A DNA stretch of 64,000 nt from Bin80 sp026709335 (GCA_965200825.1 OZ241385.1:1116001-1180000); one strand, 5' to 3'. Counted from the first letter of the stretch, positions 45,922-55,585 are shown. Notes: generated from the letters alone by a model not told the origin. Translations and numbers: made by a program.

Positions 45922-46697
45922 AAGCACCAATTGTAGTTAAAATTGGTGGCGCTGTCCTTGACGACCTTGCTTTATTCTGGGAGCAAGTCAAAGCAATTGA
46001 CTCTCCTGTCGTGATTGTACATGGTGGTGGGGCTCAGTCTACAGAACTGGCCAATAAGCTTGGACATACACCAAAAATCATTGAGGGTCGCAGAGTGACC
46101 GGAGATCTAGACCTAAAAATTGCCGAATGGGCAATGAGGGGAAGAATCAATGTGCGATTGACTGCTGAAGCAAACACCCATGGAATCAGAGCGGTCGGGC
46201 TGAGTGGAGTAGATGGTGCCATGATCAAAGTTCGGCGGCGGGAGCCATGGAACATTCACGGTGAGAAAGTTGACTTTGGCTGGGTCGGTGAAATTATCTC
46301 AATTGACACAGCCCTGATTGAAGCTGTTTCAGATGCAGGATTTATTTCAATCATTGCACCTCTCGGTATCGATCATATAGGTCAGCGATACAATGTGAAT
46401 GCAGATACCATTGCATGTACGCTTGCGAGAAGCATTCGAGCAAAAGAACTTCTATTGGTGACCGATACCGGAGGAGTCCTGAGAGATCTCAAGAATTCAT
46501 CCTCACTGCTTAAGACCTGCTCTCCGTCTGATGAACGAATCGGTATTGACCAAGGGTGGATTAGCGGAGGAATGTCCGTAAAACTGAAAACAGCCCGCAA
46601 AGCTCTTGAAGACGGAGTTCCCAGCGTGTACATCCTGGGTGTAGATGATCTGTTACAAAAAAAGAATGCTACATCAATTGTCGGAGTAGGAATATGA
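45918..46697 (+). CDS. argB: N-acylglutamate kinase
   Basis: About 259 residues of the amino-acid kinase fold. Gly-rich phosphate loops IVVKIGGAVLDD and VIVHGGGAQSTELANKLG (catalytic Lys and HGGG), the glutamate-site GRRVTGDLDLKIAEW, the ATP-binding LLLVTDTGGVL and WISGGMSVKLKTARKALEDG. It phosphorylates N-acylglutamate, step two of the pathway. Length is at the short end of the family and lacks the N-terminal regulatory helix of arginine-inhibited kinases, so feedback by arginine seems unlikely (inference). ATG 45918 overlaps the previous stop as ATGA and is preferred to the ATG at 45906. Confidence 0.94.
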   Translation: MKAPIVVKIGGAVLDDLALFWEQVKAIDSPVVIVHGGGAQSTELANKLGHTPKIIEGRRVTGDLDLKIAEWAMRGRINVRLTAEANTHGIRAVGLSGVDGAMIKVRRREPWNIHGEKVDFGWVGEIISIDTALIEAVSDAGFISIIAPLGIDHIGQRYNVNADTIACTLARSIRAKELLLVTDTGGVLRDLKNSSSLLKTCSPSDERIGIDQGWISGGMSVKLKTARKALEDGVPSVYILGVDDLLQKKNATSIVGVGI

Positions 46698-47788
46698 GTA
46701 AACGGAGAGTATTGGACCTGTTAGCCTCTATGATTCAATTTCCTTCGTTGAGTGGCGAAGAGAGAGAAATCTGTTCCTATATGCAGTCCTATGTCGAGGA
46801 TGCAGGGATTGAGAATAAACGTATTGACAACAGCTTGTATTTCTGGTTGGGAAATGGCTCCAATCGACTACTCCTTGCATCTCATCTTGATGTAGTACCT
46901 CCCTCTTCCGAGCATCCATACCTCCCTTTTGAAGCTACTCATATCAATGGAAAAATCTACGGCAGAGGTGCATCTGATGCAAAAGCATCAGGAGCTGCAA
47001 TGACTTCGGCGCTTCTGGAGTTGGCAGACGAGAACTGGGTGCCGGACAATGGGCAATTGATCGTTGCTCTGACTGAATGCGAAGAGACCGACTACGAAAA
47101 TAATGGTCTCCAAAAACTACTCCAAACGAGCTTGCCTCGTCCACAAGCTGCCCTAATTGGTGAGCCTACAAACCTGGTTCCTATTGTAGCTCAAAAAGGA
47201 CTACTGGTTGTGCGACTTGATTCTACGGGGAAAAGTGCTCATGCAGCCCGTCATGCCCTAGGAGAAAATGCAATCCTAAAGGCGTCAGATGATATCCAAC
47301 GTCTGCTGAACCTCAAATTTGATCGAACCCATCCCATCTTGGGCAAAGTCAGTGTGAACGTTACATCAATTCAGGGAGGGACCGCGAGAAATGTTATCCC
47401 TGATCATTGTATCATCTATCTTGATATTCGAAGCACACCATCCTATACACACGATGAGATAGTTGATACCATTCGGAACATTGTTGATTCCGAGGTATCT
47501 GTCCACAGTGGGCGAATTGTGCCTGTATCCACGGAAATTGATGAATGCATTGTACACGCATGTCTTGATGCAGCCCCCGGAACTCAGCCTGAAGGCTCTC
47601 CTACAGCAAGTGACTGGATCTATCTCAAGGGGATCCCGTCAGTGAAAATTGGCCCCGGTTCGAGTGAGTTATCTCACACATCAAACGAACATGTAGAGGA
47701 AAAAGAAGTCCTCTGGGCCGTTGATTTCTACAAAGCCGCAGTGAAAGGATATTTCAGTCGTACATCAGCGACTGAAAGTTCTTCGTGA
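46694..47788 (+). CDS. argE: N-acylcitrulline deacylase, M20 family
   Basis: 364 residues of the ArgE/DapE/CPG2 M20 metallopeptidase family. Metal and catalytic residues: LLLASHLDVVPPSSE (His, Asp), YGRGASDAKASGAAM (bridging Asp), ALTECEETDYEN (catalytic Glu and metal Glu pair), AALIGEPTNLVP (Glu-Pro-Thr; metal Asp replaced by Glu position in frame) and LSHTSNEHVEE (last His). In the AOTCase/SOTCase pathway this enzyme removes the acyl group from acylcitrulline, giving citrulline for argG. It begins with an ATGA overlap and its stop lies one base from the stop of the opposing cimA. The operon contains no argH or N-acyltransferase. Confidence 0.92.
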   Translation: MSKRRVLDLLASMIQFPSLSGEEREICSYMQSYVEDAGIENKRIDNSLYFWLGNGSNRLLLASHLDVVPPSSEHPYLPFEATHINGKIYGRGASDAKASGAAMTSALLELADENWVPDNGQLIVALTECEETDYENNGLQKLLQTSLPRPQAALIGEPTNLVPIVAQKGLLVVRLDSTGKSAHAARHALGENAILKASDDIQRLLNLKFDRTHPILGKVSVNVTSIQGGTARNVIPDHCIIYLDIRSTPSYTHDEIVDTIRNIVDSEVSVHSGRIVPVSTEIDECIVHACLDAAPGTQPEGSPTASDWIYLKGIPSVKIGPGSSELSHTSNEHVEEKEVLWAVDFYKAAVKGYFSRTSATESSS

Positions 47789-47789
47789 T

Positions 47790-49391
47790 TCAGACGGCGA
47801 CAGCTTGCCCAGGTTTCACAGTAGAGTGATTGCGTAAAAGGTAATATCGGACACCATCCGTCAATGCCTGCCAGCTGGCATCTAGAATATTGGGAGAAAC
47901 GCCAACTGTATGCCAAGTGTCTTCTCCCCTGGTATCATGATGCTCTATCAAAACCCGTACGGAAGCCGCTGTAGCTTTTTCAGGGGTGAGAACACGTACC
48001 TTATAGTCTGCAAGTCTCAAATTTTCCAAGTGTGGATAGAAATGATATAGTGCCTGATTTAGCGCACGTGATAATGCATCAACTGGGCCAACTCCTTCCC
48101 CAACAGCAAGCTCTCGATGTTCTCCGACGAATACTGCAACTGTTGCTTCAGACCACTCCAGTCCCTTCTCATCTTGCTCGCTATGTACTCTCAAGCGATC
48201 CAATCTGAACATCTCGGTATCCTCTCCCTGTATCGTTCGGAGTAATAGTTCAAAAGATGCCTCAGCCCCCTGAAATTCATAGCCAAGATGCTCTAGTTCT
48301 TTGATACGTTGCACGGCATTGCGTGCCTCCTCACGGCCGTTTAATGAAATTCCCAATTCTTGAGCCTTGTAGCGTACATTTGATTGGCCTGATAAATCCG
48401 AGACCAGCACCCGCCTTTTATTTCCCACAATTTTAGGGTCCATGTGTTCATAAGCACATGGTTCTTTCATGACTGCAGATACATGAATTCCTCCCTTATG
48501 TGCAAAGGCACTACGGCCAACAAATGGAGCTCGATCAATTGGTAGCATATTACAGATCTCATACACAAATTGACTGAGATCCGAGAGAGTGGCCAACTGC
48601 TCTTCCGATACGCAACGATATCCAAGTTTATACTGTAGGCAGGCAATAGCAGTGCACAAATCCGCATTTCCTGTACGCTCACCAATTCCATTAATCGTGC
48701 CCTGAATATGGCGTGCGCCAGCTTCAACCGCCATGACTGTATTTGCAGTAGCAACGCCGCTGTCATTATGAGCATGAATACCGATTACATGATTTTCCAT
48801 TACAGAACATACGGATTCTGTAATTTGTGCAATCTCCGACGGCATGGTACCTCCATTGGTGTCACACAACACTAAAACATTCGCACCAGCCTCTGAGGCA
48901 GCTTGAAGAGTTTCTAATGCATAGTGAGCATCATCCTTGTACCCATCGAAAAAATGCTCTGCATCATAAATCACTCTGCGATGGCTCTCAACTAGCCATT
49001 GGATAGAATTGGCGATCATATCCAGATTTTCTTCCGATGTTACGTTAAGAGCTTTCTTGACATGCAAGAGCCAGCTTTTACCGAATATTGAAACTGTATC
49101 TGTTTTCGCATTGAGCAATGCGAGCAAGTTTGGGTCTTGACTGGTGATGTTTTGTGCCCTACGTGTGGAACCGAATGCGCAGATACTTGCCTGTTGCCAG
49201 GTACTCTGATTAGCCCGCTCAAAAAATTCCTGATCCTTTGGATTTGATCCGGGCCATCCGCCCTCAATGATATCTATTCCGAAAGCATCCAGTTTATGTG
49301 CAATGCGAACCTTATCATTCACTGAGAGTGTTACATGCTCACCTTGGGTTCCATCACGAAGCGTGGTATCAAATAATTCAATCCGTTCCAT
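47790..49391 (-). CDS. cimA: (R)-citramalate synthase
   Basis: About 533 residues, the length of the CimA (TIGR00977) rather than the LeuA family. HMGL-like TIM barrel with FDTTLRDGTQGEHVTLS (metal Asp and Arg), IIEGGWPGSNPKD (typical of CimA), VIGIHAHNDSGVA (HxH metal ligands) and GTINGIGERTGNADL; then a LeuA_dimer regulatory domain to the end (MFRLDRLRVHSEQDEKGLEW onwards). It condenses pyruvate and acetyl-CoA to citramalate, the entry to 2-oxobutyrate without threonine. ATG 49391 overlaps the leuD stop. Last gene of the ilv-leu operon. Confidence 0.92.
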   Translation of the reverse strand: MERIELFDTTLRDGTQGEHVTLSVNDKVRIAHKLDAFGIDIIEGGWPGSNPKDQEFFERANQSTWQQASICAFGSTRRAQNITSQDPNLLALLNAKTDTVSIFGKSWLLHVKKALNVTSEENLDMIANSIQWLVESHRRVIYDAEHFFDGYKDDAHYALETLQAASEAGANVLVLCDTNGGTMPSEIAQITESVCSVMENHVIGIHAHNDSGVATANTVMAVEAGARHIQGTINGIGERTGNADLCTAIACLQYKLGYRCVSEEQLATLSDLSQFVYEICNMLPIDRAPFVGRSAFAHKGGIHVSAVMKEPCAYEHMDPKIVGNKRRVLVSDLSGQSNVRYKAQELGISLNGREEARNAVQRIKELEHLGYEFQGAEASFELLLRTIQGEDTEMFRLDRLRVHSEQDEKGLEWSEATVAVFVGEHRELAVGEGVGPVDALSRALNQALYHFYPHLENLRLADYKVRVLTPEKATAASVRVLIEHHDTRGEDTWHTVGVSPNILDASWQALTDGVRYYLLRNHSTVKPGQAVAV

Positions 49392-49957
49392 CAAGCCGGG
49401 TTGATTAGCCCGTTCTGTCTTGCATATTCAAAGACATTACCAGCATTTAAGATATCCGCTACATCTCCCAAGGGTTTAAGCAGGTATTCTTCTCCACTCG
49501 CGTGATTGGTTAGCTGCCCAAAACGGGTGTCAAGCTCTAGCTCATCTCCTGTGCGAATCTGATGATTGATTTTTTCGTGAGACTCAAAAGGAATTACAAA
49601 TCCGCCGTCGATAGTGTTGCGGTAAAAAATTCTTGCATAACTCTCTGCTACAACAACTTTGGCGCCAGCTTCTGTGAGTGCAAATGGTGCATGCTCACGT
49701 GAAGATCCACATCCAAAATTAGATCCACCAATCACAAATGTATAGTCACTGAGATATTTATCCGGATCCGTGAAAGGGATATGTCCATTTGGGAGTCCTT
49801 GTTGCTCAATGGGGACTCCACTCATGGCAAAACGTCCATACATGCGACGTTCATCGGGTTTATTGAGACTGTACACGAGGTGTTCTGCCGGAATAATCTG
49901 ATCCGTATCAATAGCATCTCCAACCACATACGCTAACCCGCGAATAATAGATTTCAT
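49391..49957 (-). CDS. leuD: Isopropylmalate/citramalate isomerase small subunit
   Basis: 188 residues. Swivel domain of the aconitase-like isomerase: VVGDAIDTDQIIPAEHLVYS at the start, and the active-site FGCGSSREHAPFAL, where the SREH Ser/Arg/His contact substrate. With LeuC it isomerises 2-isopropylmalate to 3-isopropylmalate and probably citramalate to methylmalate. Start ATG 49957 is two bases after the leuC stop, and its stop overlaps the cimA start, so the two subunits and CimA are likely translationally coupled. Confidence 0.94.
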   Translation of the reverse strand: MKSIIRGLAYVVGDAIDTDQIIPAEHLVYSLNKPDERRMYGRFAMSGVPIEQQGLPNGHIPFTDPDKYLSDYTFVIGGSNFGCGSSREHAPFALTEAGAKVVVAESYARIFYRNTIDGGFVIPFESHEKINHQIRTGDELELDTRFGQLTNHASGEEYLLKPLGDVADILNAGNVFEYARQNGLINPA

Positions 49958-49959
49958 AA

Positions 49960-51252
49960 TTAAACCAATACCTCCCTGGGGTCTGTAATCACACCACTCA
50001 ATGCACTTGCTGCAACGGTCAGAGGCGATGCAAGATAGACCGAGGCTTGCTTTGAGCCCATACGTCCCGGAAAATTCCGATTCGTTGTAGAAATGACAAC
50101 CTCATCTCCCTGCATACGCCCAAACGTATCGGAAGGACCTCCCAGACAGGCCCCACAACTTGCTTGCCCCATTTTACATCCTGCATTTTCAAACACATCC
50201 CATAGAGTGGTACCATCTATCGTATTCGCCTGGAGAGATTCACTGATTTCGGTAGTGGCGGGTACAATATAGGTATCAATAACGACCTCCTGTCCCTTAA
50301 TGATTTGAGCTGCAGCTTCAAAGTCTTCAAATTTTCCACCAGTGCAGCTGCCAATGTACGCTCGATCCAATCGGGTTCCTTCCACTTCCACGACACTCGC
50401 TCGGTTATCCGGTCGATGAGGTTTGGCAACAACGGGTTCCAAGGTAGAGACATCATAGCGGTATTCCGAGCGATATCGAGCAGTTTCATCACCATAGAGG
50501 CAGACAAAGTCATGATCTGTGCGGGCACGGACATATTCAGTGGTGATCTCGTCCGGTGCAATGATTCCATTCTTCCCGCCAGCTTCAATCGCCATGTTGG
50601 TGAGTGTCATTCGTTCTTGCATGGAAAGCGAGTAGACGGATTCCCCGTCAAATTCCATTGCACGATATGTTGCCCCGTCACACCCAATATCTCCGATCAC
50701 TGCTAAAATCAGATCTTTTGCCATCAGGTATGGTGGAAGAACTCCTTCAAAGATGAAGCGCATGGTTTCGGGGACGCGGAGCCAAATTTTCCCAGTTCCC
50801 ATAATGAGAGCCGCATCGGTATTTCCCACACCAGTCGAGAACATACCAAAGGCGCCAGATGTGCAAGTATGACTATCGGTTCCAATCAACAATGAACCTG
50901 GCCGATTAAATCCTTCCTCGGCAAGAGCCATATGACAGACCCCCTTGTAGCGAGGAGATCCTACATCATAATAGTGAGGTAAATGATGCTCTTCCGCAAA
51001 CGCTCTAAGCAAACGTACATTTCGGTTTGCATGATGATTTTGAGTGAAGATATAATGATCCGGCAGGATCACCAGTTTTTCCGCGTCCCAGACCTTGGCA
51101 TCTTCACCAAATTCACGCTTGAAGATGTCGATGGTTGGCGGTCCGCATACATCGTGAGTCATCAGGATGTCAACCTCTACCCAAACGCTCTCGCCTGGGA
51201 CCACTCGATCACGATCGCAGTGGCGTGCAATAATTTTTTCTGTAATTGTCAT
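49960..51252 (-). CDS. leuC: Isopropylmalate/citramalate isomerase large subunit
   Basis: 430 residues: the shorter LeuC/homoaconitase form, as in thermophiles, archaea and many Bacteroidota, rather than the 466-residue enterobacterial type. Iron-sulfur ligands: IGSCTGGKFEDFEAAA (Cys) and CKMGQASCGACLGGP (two Cys, CxxC), plus IGTDSHTCTSGAFG for substrate. It needs LeuD as partner. Starts on an ATG that overlaps the leuA stop (ATGA). Because the operon has cimA and lacks a separate citramalate isomerase, it probably works in both leucine and isoleucine routes. Confidence 0.94.
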   Translation of the reverse strand: MTITEKIIARHCDRDRVVPGESVWVEVDILMTHDVCGPPTIDIFKREFGEDAKVWDAEKLVILPDHYIFTQNHHANRNVRLLRAFAEEHHLPHYYDVGSPRYKGVCHMALAEEGFNRPGSLLIGTDSHTCTSGAFGMFSTGVGNTDAALIMGTGKIWLRVPETMRFIFEGVLPPYLMAKDLILAVIGDIGCDGATYRAMEFDGESVYSLSMQERMTLTNMAIEAGGKNGIIAPDEITTEYVRARTDHDFVCLYGDETARYRSEYRYDVSTLEPVVAKPHRPDNRASVVEVEGTRLDRAYIGSCTGGKFEDFEAAAQIIKGQEVVIDTYIVPATTEISESLQANTIDGTTLWDVFENAGCKMGQASCGACLGGPSDTFGRMQGDEVVISTTNRNFPGRMGSKQASVYLASPLTVAASALSGVITDPREVLV

Positions 51253-52868
51253 TGGTCTTGTCCTCCATCGCTTCCAAATGATTGCATGATTCCATCAGAC
51301 ACAAATTCTTCTCCACTACTGGCTCTAAAAGCTTCCAGTTGATTCAATGCTTGAACATACGCATTAGCAGACGCCTGCAGAACATCGGTATGTCGAGCGA
51401 TTCCCCGAAAGAGGGTTCCGTGTTCACTGATCAAAACCGTGACTTCTCCCATAGCATCCTTGCCTTCTCCCACGGATCGAATTGCATAAGATACCAAACC
51501 ATGACGACTTCCTGCAGCCATATCAATAGCTTTATAGATTGCTGCAACAGGGCCATCTCCCTCAGCCGTTTTTCGGCAAGATGTATCAGAGGAGCTGTGA
51601 TAGAGAAGCACTTCGGCGCGGGGCACCCTCCCTGTCCCACAATTCACTGATAAATGATTCAGACGGTAATGGGCAGTAGTTACGTCTCCCTTTTTGCCTT
51701 GTGCCAAGGCAATTAGATCTTCATCGAAAACCTCTTTTTTTCGATCCGCCAGGGATACGAATTCCTGATAGACTTGCTCTTTCCTCTCTGCACCGACAAG
51801 GATTCCCAGTTTTCCCAAGCGGCTAAAGAGTCCATGCCTGCCAGAATGGCGGCCAAGGCGAATTGCTTCAGGAGCCTGGCCGACATCTTCCGCTCGCATA
51901 ATTTCATAGGTTTCACGGCTTTTCAGAACACCATGCTGATGAATTCCAGCCTCATGGCTGAATGCGTTTGAGCCAACTACAGCTTTATTTGGGGGCACGG
52001 AAAATCCAGTGGCTGTAGATACCATTTTACTGGTGGAAGTCAGAAGTTGAGTTTCAATACCCGTTTTGGTACCAAAAAGCTGACTACGCACATGGAGGGC
52101 CATCACGATTTCTTCAAGAGAGGCGTTCCCTGCGCGCTCCCCAATCCCATTAATCGTGCACTCAACCTGCCTGGCACCAGCCAAAACTCCGGCTAGAGAG
52201 TTAGCAACGGCTAATCCCAGATCGTCGTGACAATGAACAGAAAGCACAACCTGATCGATATTCTTACATCGCTCACGTACGGTTTTGAAGAGTGCGGCAT
52301 ACTCTCGAGGGATGCAATAGCCAGTCGTATCCGGGATATTGATCGTAGTTGCACCTGCCTGGATTGCTACGTCAATAACATTTACCAAAAAATCAATTCC
52401 GGTACGCCCTGCGTCCTCTGCACTAAATTCTACATCTTCTGTGATCGTACATGCTTGACGTACTGCTCGATCCACCATTTCCAGAACAAACTCGCGCTTA
52501 TCCCCCAATGTGCGCCCATATCGGTCATCCGAAAATTTAGCAGCAAGATGAATATCACTGGTTCCTACAAACGTATGAATTCGTGTTTTTTTTCCTGTCA
52601 GTAATGCTTCTGCTGCCGCATCAATATCTGCCTCAACAGTTCGTGCAAGAGCAGCCACAACTGGTCCGTCAACTTCCTGTGCAATCCGTTGGACTGCCTC
52701 AAACTGAGCAGGTGAAGAAACCGGAAACCCCGCTTCTATAATGTCTACTTTCAGTTTGGCAAGTTGATGAGCAATTCGGATCTTCTCTCCAATATTCATT
52801 GAAGCGCCAGGGGCTTGCTCGCCATCTCTTAGCGTTGTTTCAAATATTAATACTTGATCAGCAACCAT
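51249..52868 (-). CDS. leuA: 2-isopropylmalate synthase
   Basis: 539 residues. N-terminal catalytic barrel: FETTLRDGEQAPGASM, DIIEAGFPVSSPAQFEAVQ, VLSVHCHDDLGLA (HxH metal ligands), ECTINGIGERAGNASLEEIV, and SHEAGIHQHGVLK. A linker follows, then the C-terminal LeuA dimer/allosteric domain (about 400-539) that normally binds leucine for feedback inhibition. It condenses 2-oxoisovalerate with acetyl-CoA. LeuA-type motifs AGFP and CHDDLG separate it from the CimA at the operon end (GGWP, HAHNDSG). Followed by leuC with an ATGA overlap. Confidence 0.95.
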   Translation of the reverse strand: MVADQVLIFETTLRDGEQAPGASMNIGEKIRIAHQLAKLKVDIIEAGFPVSSPAQFEAVQRIAQEVDGPVVAALARTVEADIDAAAEALLTGKKTRIHTFVGTSDIHLAAKFSDDRYGRTLGDKREFVLEMVDRAVRQACTITEDVEFSAEDAGRTGIDFLVNVIDVAIQAGATTINIPDTTGYCIPREYAALFKTVRERCKNIDQVVLSVHCHDDLGLAVANSLAGVLAGARQVECTINGIGERAGNASLEEIVMALHVRSQLFGTKTGIETQLLTSTSKMVSTATGFSVPPNKAVVGSNAFSHEAGIHQHGVLKSRETYEIMRAEDVGQAPEAIRLGRHSGRHGLFSRLGKLGILVGAERKEQVYQEFVSLADRKKEVFDEDLIALAQGKKGDVTTAHYRLNHLSVNCGTGRVPRAEVLLYHSSSDTSCRKTAEGDGPVAAIYKAIDMAAGSRHGLVSYAIRSVGEGKDAMGEVTVLISEHGTLFRGIARHTDVLQASANAYVQALNQLEAFRASSGEEFVSDGIMQSFGSDGGQDQ

Positions 52869-52907
52869 CCTATGATTACCCTTGTGGATTTCGATAATAT
52901 AGCAGAA

Positions 52908-53978
52908 TTAAACAGCACTTGGCAAGAATTCAAACGCATGCCTAAGGACAGAATTCCCAAACTCTGTAGTTGAAGCAGTGCCACCAAGATCACGAGTAAT
53001 TACCCCTGTATCAAGGGTTCTTACGACTCCATGTTTTATGCATGCACCAGCTTCTGTCTGCCCTAGCGTATCTAAAAGCATCGTCGCACTGAGAATGGCA
53101 CCTCCAGGGTTTGCATATCCTTTACCAACAATATCAGGAGCACTTCCATGGATAGGTTCAAATAATCCAATCTTCCCGCCCATACTTGCAGATGGCAAGA
53201 TACCAAGAGAGCCAGGAAGTGTGCCTGCCAGATCGCTTAGTATATCACCAAACAGGTTACCTGTCAACAGTACGTCAAACTGAGAAGGTCTCAGAATGAG
53301 CTGAATTGCTGCATTATCTATGTAGAGGTGCTCAAGTTCTACGTCAGAAAATTCTAGTTGATGAATTTCTGTCACGACACTCCGCCAAAGCTGTGAAACC
53401 TCAAGTACATTTGCCTTATCTACGGAAGTCAGATGTCCTTTGCGCTGCCTTGCCAGATTGAATGCCAACCGTGCAATTCGCTCAATTTCCGAGCGAGAAT
53501 AGGTCATCGTATTACTTGCAATCTCTTGAGTATTGCTCCGCGGGATCCCAAAGTAAATCCCCCCGGTCAGCTCACGTACAATCAGTAGATCTGTATCAAT
53601 AACACGGTCGGAGCGCAAAGGCGAACTGTTCACCAAACTGTGGGGCACAATAACAGGCCTCAGATTAGCAAATCCTCCCAAGGCCTTTCGCAGAGAGAGT
53701 AACGCAGCCTCACATCTGCGAGAACCTGTTTCATGATCCCATTTTGGGCCACCGAGTGCTCCCAGAAAAACTGCATCAGCCGCCAGACATGCATCACGTG
53801 TGGTATCTGGAAACGGGGTATCAAACTGATCAAGAGCTGTGCCACCAATGGGCCAATGTTCCAGATTCACCTCAAAATCAAAATTTTGGGCAGCTGCTAG
53901 AATCACTCGTTCGGCTTCCCGGGTAACCTCAGGACCGATACCGTCTCCAGGTAAAATAGCAATCTGGTAACAGGGCAT
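52908..53978 (-). CDS. leuB: 3-isopropylmalate dehydrogenase
   Basis: 356 residues, decarboxylating beta-hydroxyacid dehydrogenase. Landmarks: ILPGDGIGPEVTREAERV, RPVIVPHSLVNSSPLRSD (substrate Arg region), RELTGGIYFG with the isopropylmalate-type REL-TGG loop, VDKANVLEVSQLWR (Lys/Asp), NLFGDILSDLAGTLPGSLG (metal Asp) and EPIHGSAPDIVGKGYANPGG for NAD. It oxidises 3-isopropylmalate and probably methylmalate. ATG 53978 directly abuts the ilvC stop at 53979. Cytoplasmic dimer. Confidence 0.95.
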   Translation of the reverse strand: MPCYQIAILPGDGIGPEVTREAERVILAAAQNFDFEVNLEHWPIGGTALDQFDTPFPDTTRDACLAADAVFLGALGGPKWDHETGSRRCEAALLSLRKALGGFANLRPVIVPHSLVNSSPLRSDRVIDTDLLIVRELTGGIYFGIPRSNTQEIASNTMTYSRSEIERIARLAFNLARQRKGHLTSVDKANVLEVSQLWRSVVTEIHQLEFSDVELEHLYIDNAAIQLILRPSQFDVLLTGNLFGDILSDLAGTLPGSLGILPSASMGGKIGLFEPIHGSAPDIVGKGYANPGGAILSATMLLDTLGQTEAGACIKHGVVRTLDTGVITRDLGGTASTTEFGNSVLRHAFEFLPSAV

Positions 53979-54986
53979 TTATGCAGTTGCAACAGTATCG
54001 TTACTCTTCTTGAGCCAAGACATCATTTTACGCAGTTTCTCCCCTACTTTCTCTACCGGATGAACAGTTGTCTTTTCTCGGTACGCCTTAAAGGTAGGCT
54101 GACCATCGTCACACTCGTTAATCCACTCGCGGGCAAATTGGCCGGATTGAATTTCGGCAAGTACCCGTTTCATCTCTTCTTTTACCTGAGGACCGATCAC
54201 GCGAGGACCTCTGGAGTAATTTCCATATTCAGCTGTATCGCTGATTGAATAATTCATATAGGAGAGTCCTCCCTCATAGTAGAGATCCACGATGAGTTTC
54301 AGTTCATGAAGAACCTCAAAGTAGGCAAGTTCTTCCGGGTAACCGGCTTCAACGAGTGTTTCAAATCCCATCTGGATGAGAGCTTGGGATCCTCCACACA
54401 GAACAGCCTGCTCTCCGAAGAGATCGGTTTCTGTTTCGTCTTTGAAATTGGTCTCTATCACTCCTGCACGGGTTCCACCAATGGCATCGGCATAGCTCAA
54501 TGCCAAATCTAATGCATGGCCAGTGGCATCTTGCGCTACGGCAACAAGGCAGGGGGTTCCTTTTCCTTCTTCAAATGTACGTCGAACCAGATGGCCTGGA
54601 CTTTTGGGAGCTACCATAAAGACATCCACTCCTTCGGGAGCCTGAATCTGACCATAATGTATATTGAAGCCATGACCAAACGACAGGGCTTTTCCTGGCA
54701 ATACATGTTCGGAGATCTCAGCCTCATAGACACGTTTCTGATCCTGGTCTGGGATTAGGATCATGATAACATCTCCCCAGGCGGCCGCATCTGCTACACT
54801 CATTACGGTGAGCCCTCTGGCACGAGCTTTATCGGAGGATTGCGAGTCATTCCGCAAACCAACTACAACCGTCGCACCACTATCCCGAAGGTTTAGTGCA
54901 TGAGCATGGCCTTGACTCCCATAACCAATCACAGCAACTTTCCGTTTTAATATAATTGATGGATCGGCGTTATAATGTACTTTCAT
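53979..54986 (-). CDS. ilvC: Ketol-acid reductoisomerase
   Basis: 335 residues: class I KARI, two domains. NADPH site VAVIGYGSQGHAHALNLRDSG followed by VVGLRNDSQSSDKARARG; the beta2-alphaB loop NDSQSSDK with Ser residues suggests NADPH preference (inference). The knotted helical domain carries TNFKDETETDLFGEQAVLCGG (metal Asp/Glu) and LKLIVDLYYEGGLSYMNYSISDTAEYG. Converts acetolactate or acetohydroxybutyrate to dihydroxyacids. ilvN ends 32 bases upstream. A dihydroxyacid dehydratase (ilvD) is not in the operon. Confidence 0.95.
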   Translation of the reverse strand: MKVHYNADPSIILKRKVAVIGYGSQGHAHALNLRDSGATVVVGLRNDSQSSDKARARGLTVMSVADAAAWGDVIMILIPDQDQKRVYEAEISEHVLPGKALSFGHGFNIHYGQIQAPEGVDVFMVAPKSPGHLVRRTFEEGKGTPCLVAVAQDATGHALDLALSYADAIGGTRAGVIETNFKDETETDLFGEQAVLCGGSQALIQMGFETLVEAGYPEELAYFEVLHELKLIVDLYYEGGLSYMNYSISDTAEYGNYSRGPRVIGPQVKEEMKRVLAEIQSGQFAREWINECDDGQPTFKAYREKTTVHPVEKVGEKLRKMMSWLKKSNDTVATA

Positions 54987-55018
54987 GTGCTGTCCGTAAG
55001 TATTGAAAATTTGTTCTG

Positions 55019-55585
55019 TTATGAATCCCGCTGCATTGCAACTCGTCCGCTCCGAGCGACCTCAACAATTGTGTGTGTAGCCATCATACCAATGAAGGCA
55101 TCAATTTTCTTCGATGGCCCTCGAAGTTCAAAGGTCATTGTTTTTGCAGTAATATCTACGACCTTTCCTCCAAAAATATCATTAATGTCAAGGATTTCAG
55201 AACGAGAATCTTGAGTATAGCAAACTTTTAGCAGGCATAACTCCCGCTCTACAAAATCTGTATCTGAGAGGTCGATGACTTCAATTGTATCAACAAGGCG
55301 GCTGAGTTGGCGCAAAATCTGTGCGATAATGCGTCCGTTACCCATGGTAACGATATTCATCCGGCTGATGCTGGGATCTTCCGTAGCCCCAACAGTGACA
55401 CTGTCTATATTGAAGCCTCGGGCCGAGAACATATTTATGACACGTACAAACGCACCGATAGTGTTCTCTACGAGAACCACAATCGTGTGCGCTTGCGATA
55501 TCTCATTATCATCCGGCTCAATTGGCTCACCTGCCGCCTTCTTCCGGATGATCTGTTGAGGCGTGAGCACCAGAGGTTCTGTCAT
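55019..55585 (-). CDS. ilvN: Acetolactate synthase regulatory subunit
   Basis: 188 residues. ACT domain from about residue 35: TIVVLVENTIGAFVRVINMFSARGFNIDSV then DPSISRMNIVTMGNGR, the family signature for valine binding, followed by the second ACT-like domain (VCYTQDSRSEILDINDIFGGKVVD). A 34-residue polar N-terminal tail is longer than usual. It activates IlvB and mediates valine feedback inhibition. Located 35 bases downstream of ilvB, its expected position. Confidence 0.92.
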   Translation of the reverse strand: MTEPLVLTPQQIIRKKAAGEPIEPDDNEISQAHTIVVLVENTIGAFVRVINMFSARGFNIDSVTVGATEDPSISRMNIVTMGNGRIIAQILRQLSRLVDTIEVIDLSDTDFVERELCLLKVCYTQDSRSEILDINDIFGGKVVDITAKTMTFELRGPSKKIDAFIGMMATHTIVEVARSGRVAMQRDS

